Positions 37,631 through 46,206 of a DNA stretch of 64,000 nucleotides are shown here, piece by piece. The stretch is from NCBI GenBank assembly GCA_030148425.1, contig JASBTM010000017.1, forward strand, positions 558,001 to 622,000, read 5' to 3'. This stretch comes from Hyphomicrobium sp. Its GTDB lineage: Bacteria; Pseudomonadota; Alphaproteobacteria; Rhizobiales; Hyphomicrobiaceae. The notes beneath the pieces were generated by a model. That model was not told the origin of the DNA. It saw nothing but the letters and a program-made list of their open reading frames with translations, and searched no databases. Positions within the stretch are counted from its first letter, which is position 1. The number at the start of each line of letters is the position of its first letter. The translations under genes were made by a program, and so were the position numbers.

Positions 37631-38032
37631 ATACGCGTCCTCCCAGACACTAACTTGTTTCAGGCCATTTGGCGGGCTGCGATTGTTTTTGGCGCGGTCT
37701 CGGTGACGAGCGCTCATTTATTAATCAGTAGCACGATGGACAGGCGGTCGCAGTTCACAGATCCGTGGGCTGAATAACACGCGGTATGGCTGAGTGTTTT
37801 GAGAAGGATCAATCCAAGGATGGCGCCTTATTCCGGTCCGGTTGCCAGTCCGGCGCCGATCTCCGCGGTGCTATGAGCCGATGCTGGACGCAACCCACGG
37901 CCACACTAAAACTCATTGCACAATTTTCAATTGATCAAAATTTCTACTTTGTTCTTCTTGCGGAAGTTCGAGCAATGGGTGCTTATGTTCAAGATGGTTA
38001 ATAGGTAATTTGTTGTATTTCGTAGGTATCGC
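37631..38032. other. AT-rich intergenic region
   Basis: About 400 bases separate the phasin-like gene from the BcsS-like gene. The right third (about 37905-38030) is clearly richer in A and T than its surroundings, with runs such as CAATTTTCAATTGATC and TTAATAGGTAATTTG, suggesting a regulated promoter. One 71-codon frame at 37786-38001 has no ribosome binding site and a mixed composition; I do not accept it. Confidence 0.5.
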
Positions 38033-38890
38033 GTGTTGCGTCGGGGGAGCAGTATCGGCCTCGCTGCGATCTCCATCGCGACGGCCGGATTCGCGGTTTC
38101 TCTCATGCCGCATGCCGCATCTGCCCAAGACGGCGCTGCTCCAGCGAATTGGGGACAAACCTTATACGGCTGGCGAGAGACGTACGGCGGCGTCGATGCG
38201 GCTCGCAATCAATGGCTTTTCTATTCGGGCATGACGGTGGCCCCCTTCAGCCGCGACATCTACAGCGATGGATGGCGGCTGAGGTTTGGCGGTGGATACG
38301 GGCGCTACGATTACGATGCGATCAGCGCGCATACGAATTGCGGGGTCGCCACCCAAAACGACAGCTGCTCCGAAGCCGACCGCAAGACAAAGCATTTCGA
38401 AGTGTCACATTCGTATGCCGAAGCGCTGGTCGGTTATTATCTTCAGCTTGGACGCCTGACTGCGAAAGCATTCGCCGGAGCTTCGATGTCCGCGGAGCAC
38501 CACGTTGGCGGCCGAGACCCTGACCATGACCATGACAACGACGGAACGGAATTCGGCGTCAAAGGCGCGTTGGAGTTTTGGCTCACTGTGAGTGAGCGAT
38601 CTTGGACGTCGCTCGATCTCAGCTATTCGACCGCACGCAACGAGACGGCCTCCAGATGGCGCGCAGGTTGGCGCGTGATGCCGTCGCTTTCGATCGGGCC
38701 GGAGCTTCGCTACGACAAAAACATCGAAACCGGTGACGGGGCCTGGAACGGGAGAAGTGGGGCCTTTGCCCGCTACGAATGGACCAGCGGAGAGATCTCT
38801 CTCGCGGGCGGCGCCGCATGGCGGCTGGACGACTGGAACCCGAAGGACCCATCAGCTTACGGAACCCTCAACGTGCTCTTTCAGTATTGA
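38033..38890 (+). CDS. BcsS-like outer-membrane beta-barrel protein
   Basis: The 285-residue protein has a signal peptide (about 1-32, ending ASAQ) and an all-beta body of alternating aromatic and small residues, with WLFYSGMTVAPFSRDIYSDGWRLRFGGGYGRYDYD early and closing with GTLNVLFQY, whose terminal aromatic is typical of outer-membrane barrels. The pattern matches the cellulose biosynthesis protein BcsS family of alphaproteobacteria. No other bcs gene is nearby. The start is GTG at 38033 after a TAGGT; a His/Asp-rich loop (HHVGGRDPDHDHDNDG) is notable. Confidence 0.75.
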   Translation: MLRRGSSIGLAAISIATAGFAVSLMPHAASAQDGAAPANWGQTLYGWRETYGGVDAARNQWLFYSGMTVAPFSRDIYSDGWRLRFGGGYGRYDYDAISAHTNCGVATQNDSCSEADRKTKHFEVSHSYAEALVGYYLQLGRLTAKAFAGASMSAEHHVGGRDPDHDHDNDGTEFGVKGALEFWLTVSERSWTSLDLSYSTARNETASRWRAGWRVMPSLSIGPELRYDKNIETGDGAWNGRSGAFARYEWTSGEISLAGGAAWRLDDWNPKDPSAYGTLNVLFQY

Positions 38891-38981
38891 GGCGTGGCCC
38901 GGCTGTCCTTGCCAAATCGCCGGGAAACATCGTTCCTTGCGTTTCGATTCTGGTGATGAAGCGTCGGCATTGCGGGGCACT

Positions 38982-39287
38982 ATGACGAAGGCTCTCGGGA
39001 CCATTGCGGTCTTCATCCTTGCGGGTTTTGTGGTTTCCGATTTTCCCGGGGCGGCGCTTGCCGACACCTGCGCACCCACACCGACCACGGCGCGGGGCGA
39101 GGAATCTCGCTTCATGTGGTCGGCCAAAGCCAAAACGCGCGCCAACTGGCGGGCGAAAGTGAGGGCGATCCCAACCCTCGGTCCCGACTACGCTAACTGG
39201 GCCCGGGCACAGGATACGGAAGAGCGTTGCCTTTCGGGTCCCAATGGCACGGTATGCATCTTCACCGGCAGGCCCTGCCGCCCCTAG
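38982..39287 (+). CDS. Small secreted protein with cysteine-rich C-terminus
   Basis: The 101-residue protein has a signal peptide (about 1-27, FILAGFVVSDFPGAALA) and a short mature domain with KAKTRANWRAKVRAIPTLGPDYANWARAQ and the ending RCLSGPNGTVCIFTGRPC, which gives four cysteines. Similar small secreted proteins with a tryptophan-containing stretch and a terminal cysteine motif are common in Rhizobiales and have no known role. The stop at 39285-39287 is followed in the same frame by a further open stretch (see next entry). The ribosome binding site is weak. Confidence 0.65.
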   Translation: MTKALGTIAVFILAGFVVSDFPGAALADTCAPTPTTARGEESRFMWSAKAKTRANWRAKVRAIPTLGPDYANWARAQDTEERCLSGPNGTVCIFTGRPCRP

Positions 39288-39374
39288 CCGATCGCCTATC
39301 GTCTCCCTGACAAATTTTTCACTCCCGCGCCCAAGGAAAAGCTCAACTCCATCGTCCAATGGGCTGAGAGAGCC

Positions 39375-39611
39375 GTGGGCATGGACGACGAGAGGGACGC
39401 CCTCGTCGATCTGTTGCAGACGGACGATACGGTCGGCATCGTCACCTACGCTTCCGGGTCCGACATCGATCTGCAAGAATCTGAATTCGGCTTCTTGAAA
39501 TTACGCCACAAGAAACCAAGCTCTGATGCGTCGGAACTTATTTCGCTGCCGATCACGGATGCGTCGAGAAAAACGCCGGTCAATGACATTCTCGCCCTCG
39601 CGCGGCGATGA
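39375..39611 (+). CDS. Possible small orphan gene in frame behind a stop codon
   Basis: From the TAG at 39287 the same frame stays open to 39611 with a strong G/C third-position bias, so the stretch looks coding. The first start codons are GTG at 39375 and ATG at 39381, giving about 78 residues (MDDERDALVDLLQTDDTVGIV and onward); 29 codons before them (PDKFFTPAPKEKLNSIVQW region) are open but lack a start. The ALVDLLQTDDTVGIVTYA segment faintly recalls a von Willebrand A domain. Either this is a small independent gene, or the 3' part of a longer gene broken by one stop. No function is assigned. Confidence 0.4.
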   Translation: MGMDDERDALVDLLQTDDTVGIVTYASGSDIDLQESEFGFLKLRHKKPSSDASELISLPITDASRKTPVNDILALARR

Positions 39612-39923
39612 TCCATTCGGTTACCGTGCAGAGTTCATGACGCTTGCGCGGCTTGCGAAATCCGCCCGGCCCTGAGGCTCGGGCGGCTAAGAGAGGAGCG
39701 GTGGGCTGCGGGACCTACCGCTCTTCTTTATTTCAGGGAACCGGCTGCCGATTCAGCGCTGGACGCCCCCATCGCGGCTACTCAGACGCGATAGGACGCG
39801 CACTGCGTTTTTCCTGCCTTCGGCAACAAAAATTTACAAAACGAACAAGCATTCGCCTTGACGTTTCCACAATCCGTCAGCAAACAGAATGCTCATTCGG
39901 TTTTATTTGGGGCTCATCGAGCC
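39612..39923. other. Intergenic region with hairpin before tetR
   Basis: A stem CCGCCCG (39662-39668) pairs with CGGGCGG (39680-39686) and may end transcription from the left. The rest shows no gene; AT-rich sequence at about 39825-39915 (AAAAATTTACAAAACGAAC) likely holds the promoter and operator of the tetR efflux operon. I could not pick out a clear palindromic operator. Confidence 0.5.
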
Positions 39924-40586
39924 ATGCCAAGGCTTCGTCCAGATACGCAACGTGCACGTCGCGAGCACATTCTCGATGCGGCTCTTACTTGCTTCGTCCG
40001 CGGGGGCTTTCACGCCACGACGATGCAAATGATTTGCCGTGAGGCCGGCGTGTCGCCCGGCGCGCTCTACGTTTACTTCGACAGCAAGGAAGCCTTGATC
40101 GCAGGTTTGTGCGAACGCGACCGCGCGGAATTTGCAGAACGCTTCGCGACGCTCGCAACGGCACCGGACTTTCTCAAAGCGCTCGCGGCCATCGGCGAGC
40201 ACTATTTCGTCAACGAGGCGGCGGAGAAGCAGCGCTTCGTCGTCGAAATGGGAATCGAGGCGACGCGCAATCCGCGGATCTCGGAAATCTTCATGGGCGT
40301 CGACAAGTACTGCAATGACGCCTTCGAAGCCTTGTTTCATCGACTGGAAGATGAAGGGCGGATCGCGCCGCTCGTCGATATTCCGACTCTCGTGAAAGTG
40401 TTCAATGTTTTCGGCGACGGCATGTTCTGGCGCCGGGCGATCGATCCCGATGCGGATATCGGCGCCGTTCTTCCCGTCGTCATCGAGTTGATCGGCGGCC
40501 TCCTCAATCCGAAGAAGGCCGCGCCCGCTCGCCGATCGCGGCCGCGATCAAAGACCAAAACTGCAACGCGCGAGGCCAGACAATGA
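39924..40586 (+). CDS. TetR/AcrR-family transcriptional regulator
   Basis: The 220-residue protein begins with a TetR DNA-binding domain: REHILDAALTCFVRGGFHATTMQMICREAGVSPGALYVYFDSKEALI, about residues 13-59, with the recognition helix at SPGALYVYF. The C-terminal half is a helical ligand domain and ends in a basic tail. It overlaps the membrane fusion protein gene by four bases (ATGA) and so is the repressor of the efflux operon it leads, acting on the promoter just upstream (inference from arrangement). Confidence 0.93.
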   Translation: MPRLRPDTQRARREHILDAALTCFVRGGFHATTMQMICREAGVSPGALYVYFDSKEALIAGLCERDRAEFAERFATLATAPDFLKALAAIGEHYFVNEAAEKQRFVVEMGIEATRNPRISEIFMGVDKYCNDAFEALFHRLEDEGRIAPLVDIPTLVKVFNVFGDGMFWRRAIDPDADIGAVLPVVIELIGGLLNPKKAAPARRSRPRSKTKTATREARQ

Positions 40587-41797
40587 AATTCAGGACATTT
40601 GTCGTTGTCCTGCTCGCGACCGGATCTGTCGTCGGCGCGAACTATCTCTATCTCGAGAAGCGGCATACCGCCGAAATCCAAGCCGAGCGTATGGAAGCGG
40701 CGAAGCCGATCGCCGCGCCAGCCGTCACCGTAACGAAGGTTGCGACGGAGAACTTCGTCGAGACCGCCGTGGTTTCGGGGTCTCTCGTCCCGCGAGAAGA
40801 AATTCTCGTCTCGCCGGAGGTCGAAGGCCTGCGCGTGCTCGAACTCTACGCGGACGAAGGCGATAAGATCAAAAAGGGTCAGATCCTCGCGCGCCTCGTC
40901 GCCGAGCAGCTCGACGCGCAACTCGCGCAGAATGACGCAAACATTGCTCGCGCCACTGCAGCAATTGCACAAGCGGAAAGCCAAATCGTGCAGGCGGAGG
41001 CGCAAGCAAAGGAGGCCGCTGCTCAGCTTGAGCGCGCCGTGCCGTTGAAGCAATCCGGCTATCTTTCGGGCTCGATGTACGACCAGCGGGAAAGCGCGGC
41101 GCGAACGACGCAAGCGCAGCTGGTCGCGGCGCGCGATGGCCTCAAAGCTGCAAACGCCGAGAAAGAGCAGGTTGAAGCGCAACGACGCGAACTGCAATGG
41201 CGGCGCAGCAATACCGACGTCACCGCTCCGGAAGACGGTGTCATCAGCCGGCGGATGGCGCGCATCGGCGCCATGGCGTCCGCCAATGGCGAACCGATGT
41301 TCCGCATCATTCAGAAGGGTGAGATCGAACTCGATGCCGAAATCGTCGAGACGGAACTCAAGAATGTTCGGGTCGGACAGAAGGCCATCGTCACGGTTCC
41401 TCAGCTCGGAGACTTCGAAGGCAAGGTTCGGCTTGTCTCTCCCGAAGTCGACAAGGCGACGCGTCTCGGCCGCGTGAAAGTGTTCCTTGGCGTCAATCCG
41501 GTGCTTCGCATCGGCGCATATGCGCGCGGACGGATCGAAACAGCAACGAGCCGCGGGCTCGCGGTTCCCTCTTCCGCCGTCGCGTTCGACCATGATCTCG
41601 CGTCAGTGCAGGTCGTGCGGGACAACAAGGTGCAAAAGCACATGGTATCGATCGGGCTCATCGCGAACGATCTCATCGAGATCAAAAGCGGCGTCGCCGA
41701 GGGCGATCTCGTCGTGACGCGCGCCGGTACTTTTCTGCGCGACGGCGATGTCGTTCGCCCCATCCTCCCCGAACCGCGCCTTAGCGAGGTGAAGTAA
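40583..41797 (+). CDS. RND efflux periplasmic adaptor (membrane fusion protein)
   Basis: The 404-residue protein has one N-terminal membrane anchor (about 5-25), a barrel-sandwich lipoyl domain (VVSGSLVPREEILVSPEVEGLRVLELYADEGDKIKKGQ, about 68-105), a coiled-coil hairpin rich in Ala, Gln and Glu (about 110-200) and a beta-barrel domain. These are the features of HlyD/AcrA-type adaptors that bridge an RND pump to an outer-membrane channel. Overlaps of ATGA with tetR and TAATG with the pump gene show tight co-translation. No outer-membrane channel gene follows, so the pump must borrow one. Confidence 0.94.
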   Translation: MKFRTFVVVLLATGSVVGANYLYLEKRHTAEIQAERMEAAKPIAAPAVTVTKVATENFVETAVVSGSLVPREEILVSPEVEGLRVLELYADEGDKIKKGQILARLVAEQLDAQLAQNDANIARATAAIAQAESQIVQAEAQAKEAAAQLERAVPLKQSGYLSGSMYDQRESAARTTQAQLVAARDGLKAANAEKEQVEAQRRELQWRRSNTDVTAPEDGVISRRMARIGAMASANGEPMFRIIQKGEIELDAEIVETELKNVRVGQKAIVTVPQLGDFEGKVRLVSPEVDKATRLGRVKVFLGVNPVLRIGAYARGRIETATSRGLAVPSSAVAFDHDLASVQVVRDNKVQKHMVSIGLIANDLIEIKSGVAEGDLVVTRAGTFLRDGDVVRPILPEPRLSEVK

Positions 41798-44700
41798 TGC
41801 GCCTCAATATTTCGGCATGGTCCATTCGTCGTCCGGTTCCTGCGATCGTGTTGTTCGCGGTCCTGATGCTGCTCGGCACATTGAGCTTCAAGTCGCTTCC
41901 CGTTACGCGCTTTCCGAACATCGACGTTCCGATCGTGTCTATCCAGGTGACGCAATCGGGAGCAGCGCCTGCCGAACTTGAAACGCAGGTCACGAAAGTT
42001 ATCGAGGACGCGGTTGCAAACCTCGTCGGCATCAAACACATCACGTCCACGCTGACGGACGGACTGTCGTCGACCATCCTCGAGTTCCGCCTCGGCGTCG
42101 ATACCGATCGAAGCTTGAACGATGTCCGGGACGCGGTGGCGAAGGTGCGCGCCGATCTTCCGCGTACCATCGACGAGCCCATCGTCGAGCGGATCGACGT
42201 TGAAGGCCAAGCGATCCTATCGTTCGCGGCGACGTCTCCGGGAATGACGCTCGAAGAGCTGTCGTGGTTCGTCGATGACGTTATCAAGCGGAAGCTGCAG
42301 GCGACAAAGGGCGTCGGCCGCGTCGAACGCTACGGCGGCGTCGCCCGAGAAATTCGCGTCAATCTCGATCCGGATAAGCTGCTGGCGTACGGGATAACCG
42401 CCGCGCAAGTGAACTCGCAGGTTCGCGCGACCAACGTCGATCTTGGATCGGGGCGTGGCGAGATCGGCAGTCAGGAACAGGCGATCCGAACGCTGGCTGG
42501 CGCCAGAGAAGTTGAAACGCTTGCCGATGCGAAAATCATTCTGGCGGGCGGACGCGAAGTCCGCCTCAAGGATCTCGGTCGCGTCATGGACGACGCGAGC
42601 GAGCAGAGATCGTTCGCGCGGCTCGACGGCAAGCCGGTCGTCTCGTTCTCGGTTTTCAGAACCAAAGGATCGAGCGAGCTTTCCGTTTCCGATGCCGTCA
42701 ATCAGACGCTCAAGGAACTCGAGACCGAATATCCCGACGTGCATCTGACGAACATCGACGATGCTGTCGCCTATACGCGCGGGAACTACGTGGCAGCGAT
42801 GCAAACCCTCATGGAGGGAGCTGCGCTCGCGATTCTCGTCGTTCTTATATTCCTCAGAAATTGGCGCGCGACGATGATCGCCGCCATTGCCCTGCCGCTT
42901 GCAGCGATCCCGACGTTCTGGGCGATGAGTGCGCTTGGATTTTCGCTCAATCTCGTCAGCCTGTTGGGCATTACGCTCGCGACCGGCATTCTCGTCGACG
43001 ACGCGATCGTCGAAATCGAGAACATCGTGCGGCACATGCACATGGGGAAATCGCCCTATCGCGCGGCGCTCGAGGCGGCCGACGAAATTGGGCTAGCTGT
43101 CATCGCCATCACTCTGACGATCGTCGCAATTTTTGCGCCCGTCTCATTCATGGGCGGCGTTGCGGGACAATATTTCCGGCAGTTCGGTATGACCGTCGCA
43201 GTGGCGGTTCTCGTGTCGCTGCTTGTGGCGCGTCTCATAACGCCGATGATGGCGGCTTATCTCCTGCGGCCAATCCCGGAAGAAGCGCATGTCGACGGGC
43301 CGATCATGCGTTTCTATACGCGTTTCCTGAAGATGACGCTTCGCCATCCCTATGTGACGCTGATCACCGGCATCGCGCTTTTCTCGGCGTCGGTCTATGC
43401 GACGACGCTATTGCCGACCGGCTTTCTTCCGGACGAAGATACGTCGCGCGTGGTCGTCTCTGTTGAGCTTCCGCCTGGCACCCAGCTCGAGGAAACGCTA
43501 ACGAAGAGCGATGAAGTCGTCAAAGCGCTGCGAGTCATTCCCGAAGTTTCGCAAGTGTTCGTGCTTGGCGGCACGAGCCCCACGGGACAGCTCGAAGTCC
43601 GGCGCGCGGCGCTCTTCATGCAGCTCGTTCCCAAAGACGAGCGGAAGCTGACGCAGAAGCAAATCCAATCGATCATCGCAGCAAAGATCGCCGACATTCC
43701 AGACGCACGCGCCTGGTACGTCAACGAGCGTGGGGAGCGAGAGCTTTCATTCTCGATGTTGTCGAGGGAAGGCGATGATCTCAATGCCGCCATCGGCAAA
43801 GTGGAAGGCGCGCTGCGCAGCGTTCCGGGCTTCCGCAACGTCGCCGCTTCCGGATCTACGGACCGGCCGGAAATCCGAGTGGTGCCGCGGCTCGACGTCG
43901 CCGCACGCCTTGGCATTGCACCCGATCAAATCGCAGAAGCCATTCGCGTCGCGACGATCGGCGATGCCGGCTTCAATCTCGCGAAGTACACAGTCGGCGA
44001 CAGGCAAATTCCGATCCGCGTGCAGCTAGAGGAAAATACGCGAACTGATCTGAAGAAGATCGAGCAGCTTCGCCTCATGAATGCGCAAGGCAAGGCTATT
44101 CCGCTGACCGCCGTCGCTTCAGTTTCGCTCGGGCGCGGCCCGGCGTCGATCGAACGGTTCGACCGGCTGCGCCGCGCGGTCATCGGCGTCGATCTCGATC
44201 GCGGCATGCCGTTGAGCGTCGCCCGCGAAAACTTTCTGAAAGTTATAGAAGATCAGAATTTGCCGAAGACCGTAACGCTCCAGCCATCCGGCGACGCGGA
44301 AGTGCAAGATGAAGTCGCCGAAGGCTTCATCACCGCGATGGGCACAGGCATTCTCATCGTCTTCGGACTTTTGGTTCTGCTGTTCGGCAGCGTATTCCAG
44401 CCCATCACGATTTTGCTGTCGCTCCCTCTATCGTTCGGCGGCGTTGCTCTCGGTCTGCTCGTTACGAACAATCCGATCAGCATGCCTGTCTACATCGGTC
44501 TTCTGATGCTCATGGGCATCGTGACGAAGAACGCGATCATGCTCGTCGATTTCGCAATCGAGGAGATTGCAGCGGGTGTGGAGCGCAGCCAGGCCGTGAT
44601 CGATGCAGGCCGGAAGCGAGCGCGTCCCATCATCATGACGACGCTGGCGATGGCGGCGGGTATGTTGCCCAGCGCCTACGCGCTCGGCGACGGCGGCGAA

Positions 44701-44925
44701 TTCCGCGCGCCGATGGCCATTGCGGTTATCGGCGGGTTGATCGTGTCGACGTTGCTATCGCTCGTCTTTGTGCCGTCATTCTTTACCGTGATGGACGATC
44801 TCGGCCACTTGATGCAGCGCGTTTTCGGCAGGTTCATTGGCCCGACCGACGAGCCAGTAAGCAGCCACGACGTGCCAAAATCAGATGAGCATTCACCAAG
44901 ACCGCTGCCGCTTGCGGCGGAATAA
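41797..44925 (+). CDS. RND-family efflux transporter permease (HAE1 type)
   Basis: The 1042-residue inner-membrane pump has the RND layout of twelve membrane helices and two large periplasmic loops. The N-terminal SIRRPVPAIVLFAVLMLLG and the proton-relay segment GITLATGILVDDAIVEIENI, with the two adjacent aspartates of helix 4, are clear, as is GIVTKNAIMLVDFA of the second half. The sequence resembles the MdtB/C-like or MexF-like multidrug branch rather than the heavy-metal branch. It exports drugs or toxic organics at the cost of the proton gradient. Confidence 0.96.
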   Translation: MRLNISAWSIRRPVPAIVLFAVLMLLGTLSFKSLPVTRFPNIDVPIVSIQVTQSGAAPAELETQVTKVIEDAVANLVGIKHITSTLTDGLSSTILEFRLGVDTDRSLNDVRDAVAKVRADLPRTIDEPIVERIDVEGQAILSFAATSPGMTLEELSWFVDDVIKRKLQATKGVGRVERYGGVAREIRVNLDPDKLLAYGITAAQVNSQVRATNVDLGSGRGEIGSQEQAIRTLAGAREVETLADAKIILAGGREVRLKDLGRVMDDASEQRSFARLDGKPVVSFSVFRTKGSSELSVSDAVNQTLKELETEYPDVHLTNIDDAVAYTRGNYVAAMQTLMEGAALAILVVLIFLRNWRATMIAAIALPLAAIPTFWAMSALGFSLNLVSLLGITLATGILVDDAIVEIENIVRHMHMGKSPYRAALEAADEIGLAVIAITLTIVAIFAPVSFMGGVAGQYFRQFGMTVAVAVLVSLLVARLITPMMAAYLLRPIPEEAHVDGPIMRFYTRFLKMTLRHPYVTLITGIALFSASVYATTLLPTGFLPDEDTSRVVVSVELPPGTQLEETLTKSDEVVKALRVIPEVSQVFVLGGTSPTGQLEVRRAALFMQLVPKDERKLTQKQIQSIIAAKIADIPDARAWYVNERGERELSFSMLSREGDDLNAAIGKVEGALRSVPGFRNVAASGSTDRPEIRVVPRLDVAARLGIAPDQIAEAIRVATIGDAGFNLAKYTVGDRQIPIRVQLEENTRTDLKKIEQLRLMNAQGKAIPLTAVASVSLGRGPASIERFDRLRRAVIGVDLDRGMPLSVARENFLKVIEDQNLPKTVTLQPSGDAEVQDEVAEGFITAMGTGILIVFGLLVLLFGSVFQPITILLSLPLSFGGVALGLLVTNNPISMPVYIGLLMLMGIVTKNAIMLVDFAIEEIAAGVERSQAVIDAGRKRARPIIMTTLAMAAGMLPSAYALGDGGEFRAPMAIAVIGGLIVSTLLSLVFVPSFFTVMDDLGHLMQRVFGRFIGPTDEPVSSHDVPKSDEHSPRPLPLAAE

Positions 44926-45014
44926 GATGGAAAGATTGTTCTGTCGTCCGATTGTGCGTTGGGCGGAGCATACTTAAGTTGCAGGCCATTGGCCGCAACA
45001 AAAGGACCCCCGCC

Positions 45015-46115
45015 ATGTTCGACGCCAAATCAATTCTCGAAAATCTCGTACGCGGCGCCGCGCCGTCCGGATCGGGCACCGCCCCGCAATCCGCCGGCGG
45101 CGGACTCGGCGACATACTGAACGACATTTTGAAGAACTCCGGCAACAGCACAGGAGGATCGCAGACCGCCGGGGGCGGGGGGTTTGGCGATATTCTAAGT
45201 CAGATCGGCAGAAGCCTATCCCAACAACAGGCACCCGCTGCCGGAACGGGCACCGGTACAGCGACTGGCCAAGCGCCGACTTCGGCGAGCCCCGAGCTCG
45301 GAGACATTCTCGCGCAGATTAAGGATAGGCTCGGGCAGGCTGGCGGCAGCGTCACCGATGCCGGCAGCATCAGCGATATTCTCGGCAAGGTCTTCTCGCA
45401 GGCGACCCAGGGCGTGAAGGACGGTTCGGCCCGGATCGGCGAAGCGACAGGCGCCAATGATGCGCTCGGCCGTCTCGCTGCAGATCCGCAGGCCGCGCAG
45501 ATCCTCGGCAAGCTCAAGGACTTCATTCAGAATAACCCCTACACCGCCGGCGCAGCCGCCGGAGGTTTGGGTGGCTTGGTGCTCGGCACGCGAACGGGCC
45601 GATCGCTCGCCGCGAGCGCGGCGCGGGTCGGTGCTTTAGCGATGATCGGTGGCCTCGCGTACAAGGCCTTGCAGAACTATCAGGCGGGACGACCGCTCAT
45701 CACGGGTGCAGCGTCCGCCGAGCCGCCGCCGGCCGGATCCGGCTTCGAGCCGTCAGCCGTCAGCAACGATGCGGCCATCCACTATATCCAGGCGATGATC
45801 GCCGCCGCTTACGCCGATGGGCGCATCGATCCCGCCGAGTATGACAAGATCGTTGGTAGCCTGAAGCAGGCGGGTCTCGACGGCGAGGCTGAAGCGTTCC
45901 TCGCGAAAGAGCTCAATAGTCCGGTTTCGGTTCAGGAGCTGGCACAGTCGGTGAAGAGTCCGCAGGAGGCCGTTCAGCTTTATACGGCCGCCAGGATTGC
46001 GGTGGCGGACAACTCTCCAGCGGAGAAGGCGTTCCTGTCATCGCTCGCGCAGGCGCTCGGGCTCGACCCGAGACTGGCTGAACATATCGATGCCACTGCT
46101 GCTGCAGCGGCGTAA
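45015..46115 (+). CDS. DUF533 / TerB-like membrane-associated protein
   Basis: The 366-residue protein starts MFDAKSILENLV, then has a Gly/Ser-rich low-complexity first half with repeated GDILxxI segments, a hydrophobic stretch (about 185-225, AAGGLGGLVLGTRTGRS) and a helical C-terminal DUF533 domain with IHYIQAMIAAAYADGRIDPAEYDKI, an acidic TerB-like site. TerB-type domains bind metal ions and are linked to membrane stress, but the role here is unknown. The ATG at 45015 has AAAGGA upstream. A terminator follows. Confidence 0.85.
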   Translation: MFDAKSILENLVRGAAPSGSGTAPQSAGGGLGDILNDILKNSGNSTGGSQTAGGGGFGDILSQIGRSLSQQQAPAAGTGTGTATGQAPTSASPELGDILAQIKDRLGQAGGSVTDAGSISDILGKVFSQATQGVKDGSARIGEATGANDALGRLAADPQAAQILGKLKDFIQNNPYTAGAAAGGLGGLVLGTRTGRSLAASAARVGALAMIGGLAYKALQNYQAGRPLITGAASAEPPPAGSGFEPSAVSNDAAIHYIQAMIAAAYADGRIDPAEYDKIVGSLKQAGLDGEAEAFLAKELNSPVSVQELAQSVKSPQEAVQLYTAARIAVADNSPAEKAFLSSLAQALGLDPRLAEHIDATAAAAA

Positions 46116-46142
46116 CTTTTTCGCGGTTTTGAGCAGTTAAGA

Positions 46143-46176
46143 AAAAGGGCGTCCGCGTTGCTGCGGGCGCCCTTTT
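46143..46176 (+). terminator. Rho-independent terminator, probably bidirectional
   Basis: AAAAGGGCG at 46143-46151 pairs with CGCCCTTTT at 46168-46176, with an inner CCGC/GCGG stem. It lies between the converging DUF533 and DevB-like genes and has T-runs on both strands. Confidence 0.85.
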
Positions 46177-46206
46177 ACAATTCCGATATGAGACGCCGAC
46201 GAAAGA

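Noticed and set aside
37786-38001. 71-codon open frame before the BcsS-like gene
   Set aside because: No ribosome binding site, mixed composition, ends in the AT-rich promoter-like region.
38982-39611. A single pseudogene covering both the secreted protein and the downstream stretch
   Set aside because: The secreted protein ends in a natural-looking cysteine motif typical of such small proteins, so I kept it as complete and treated the rest separately as uncertain.
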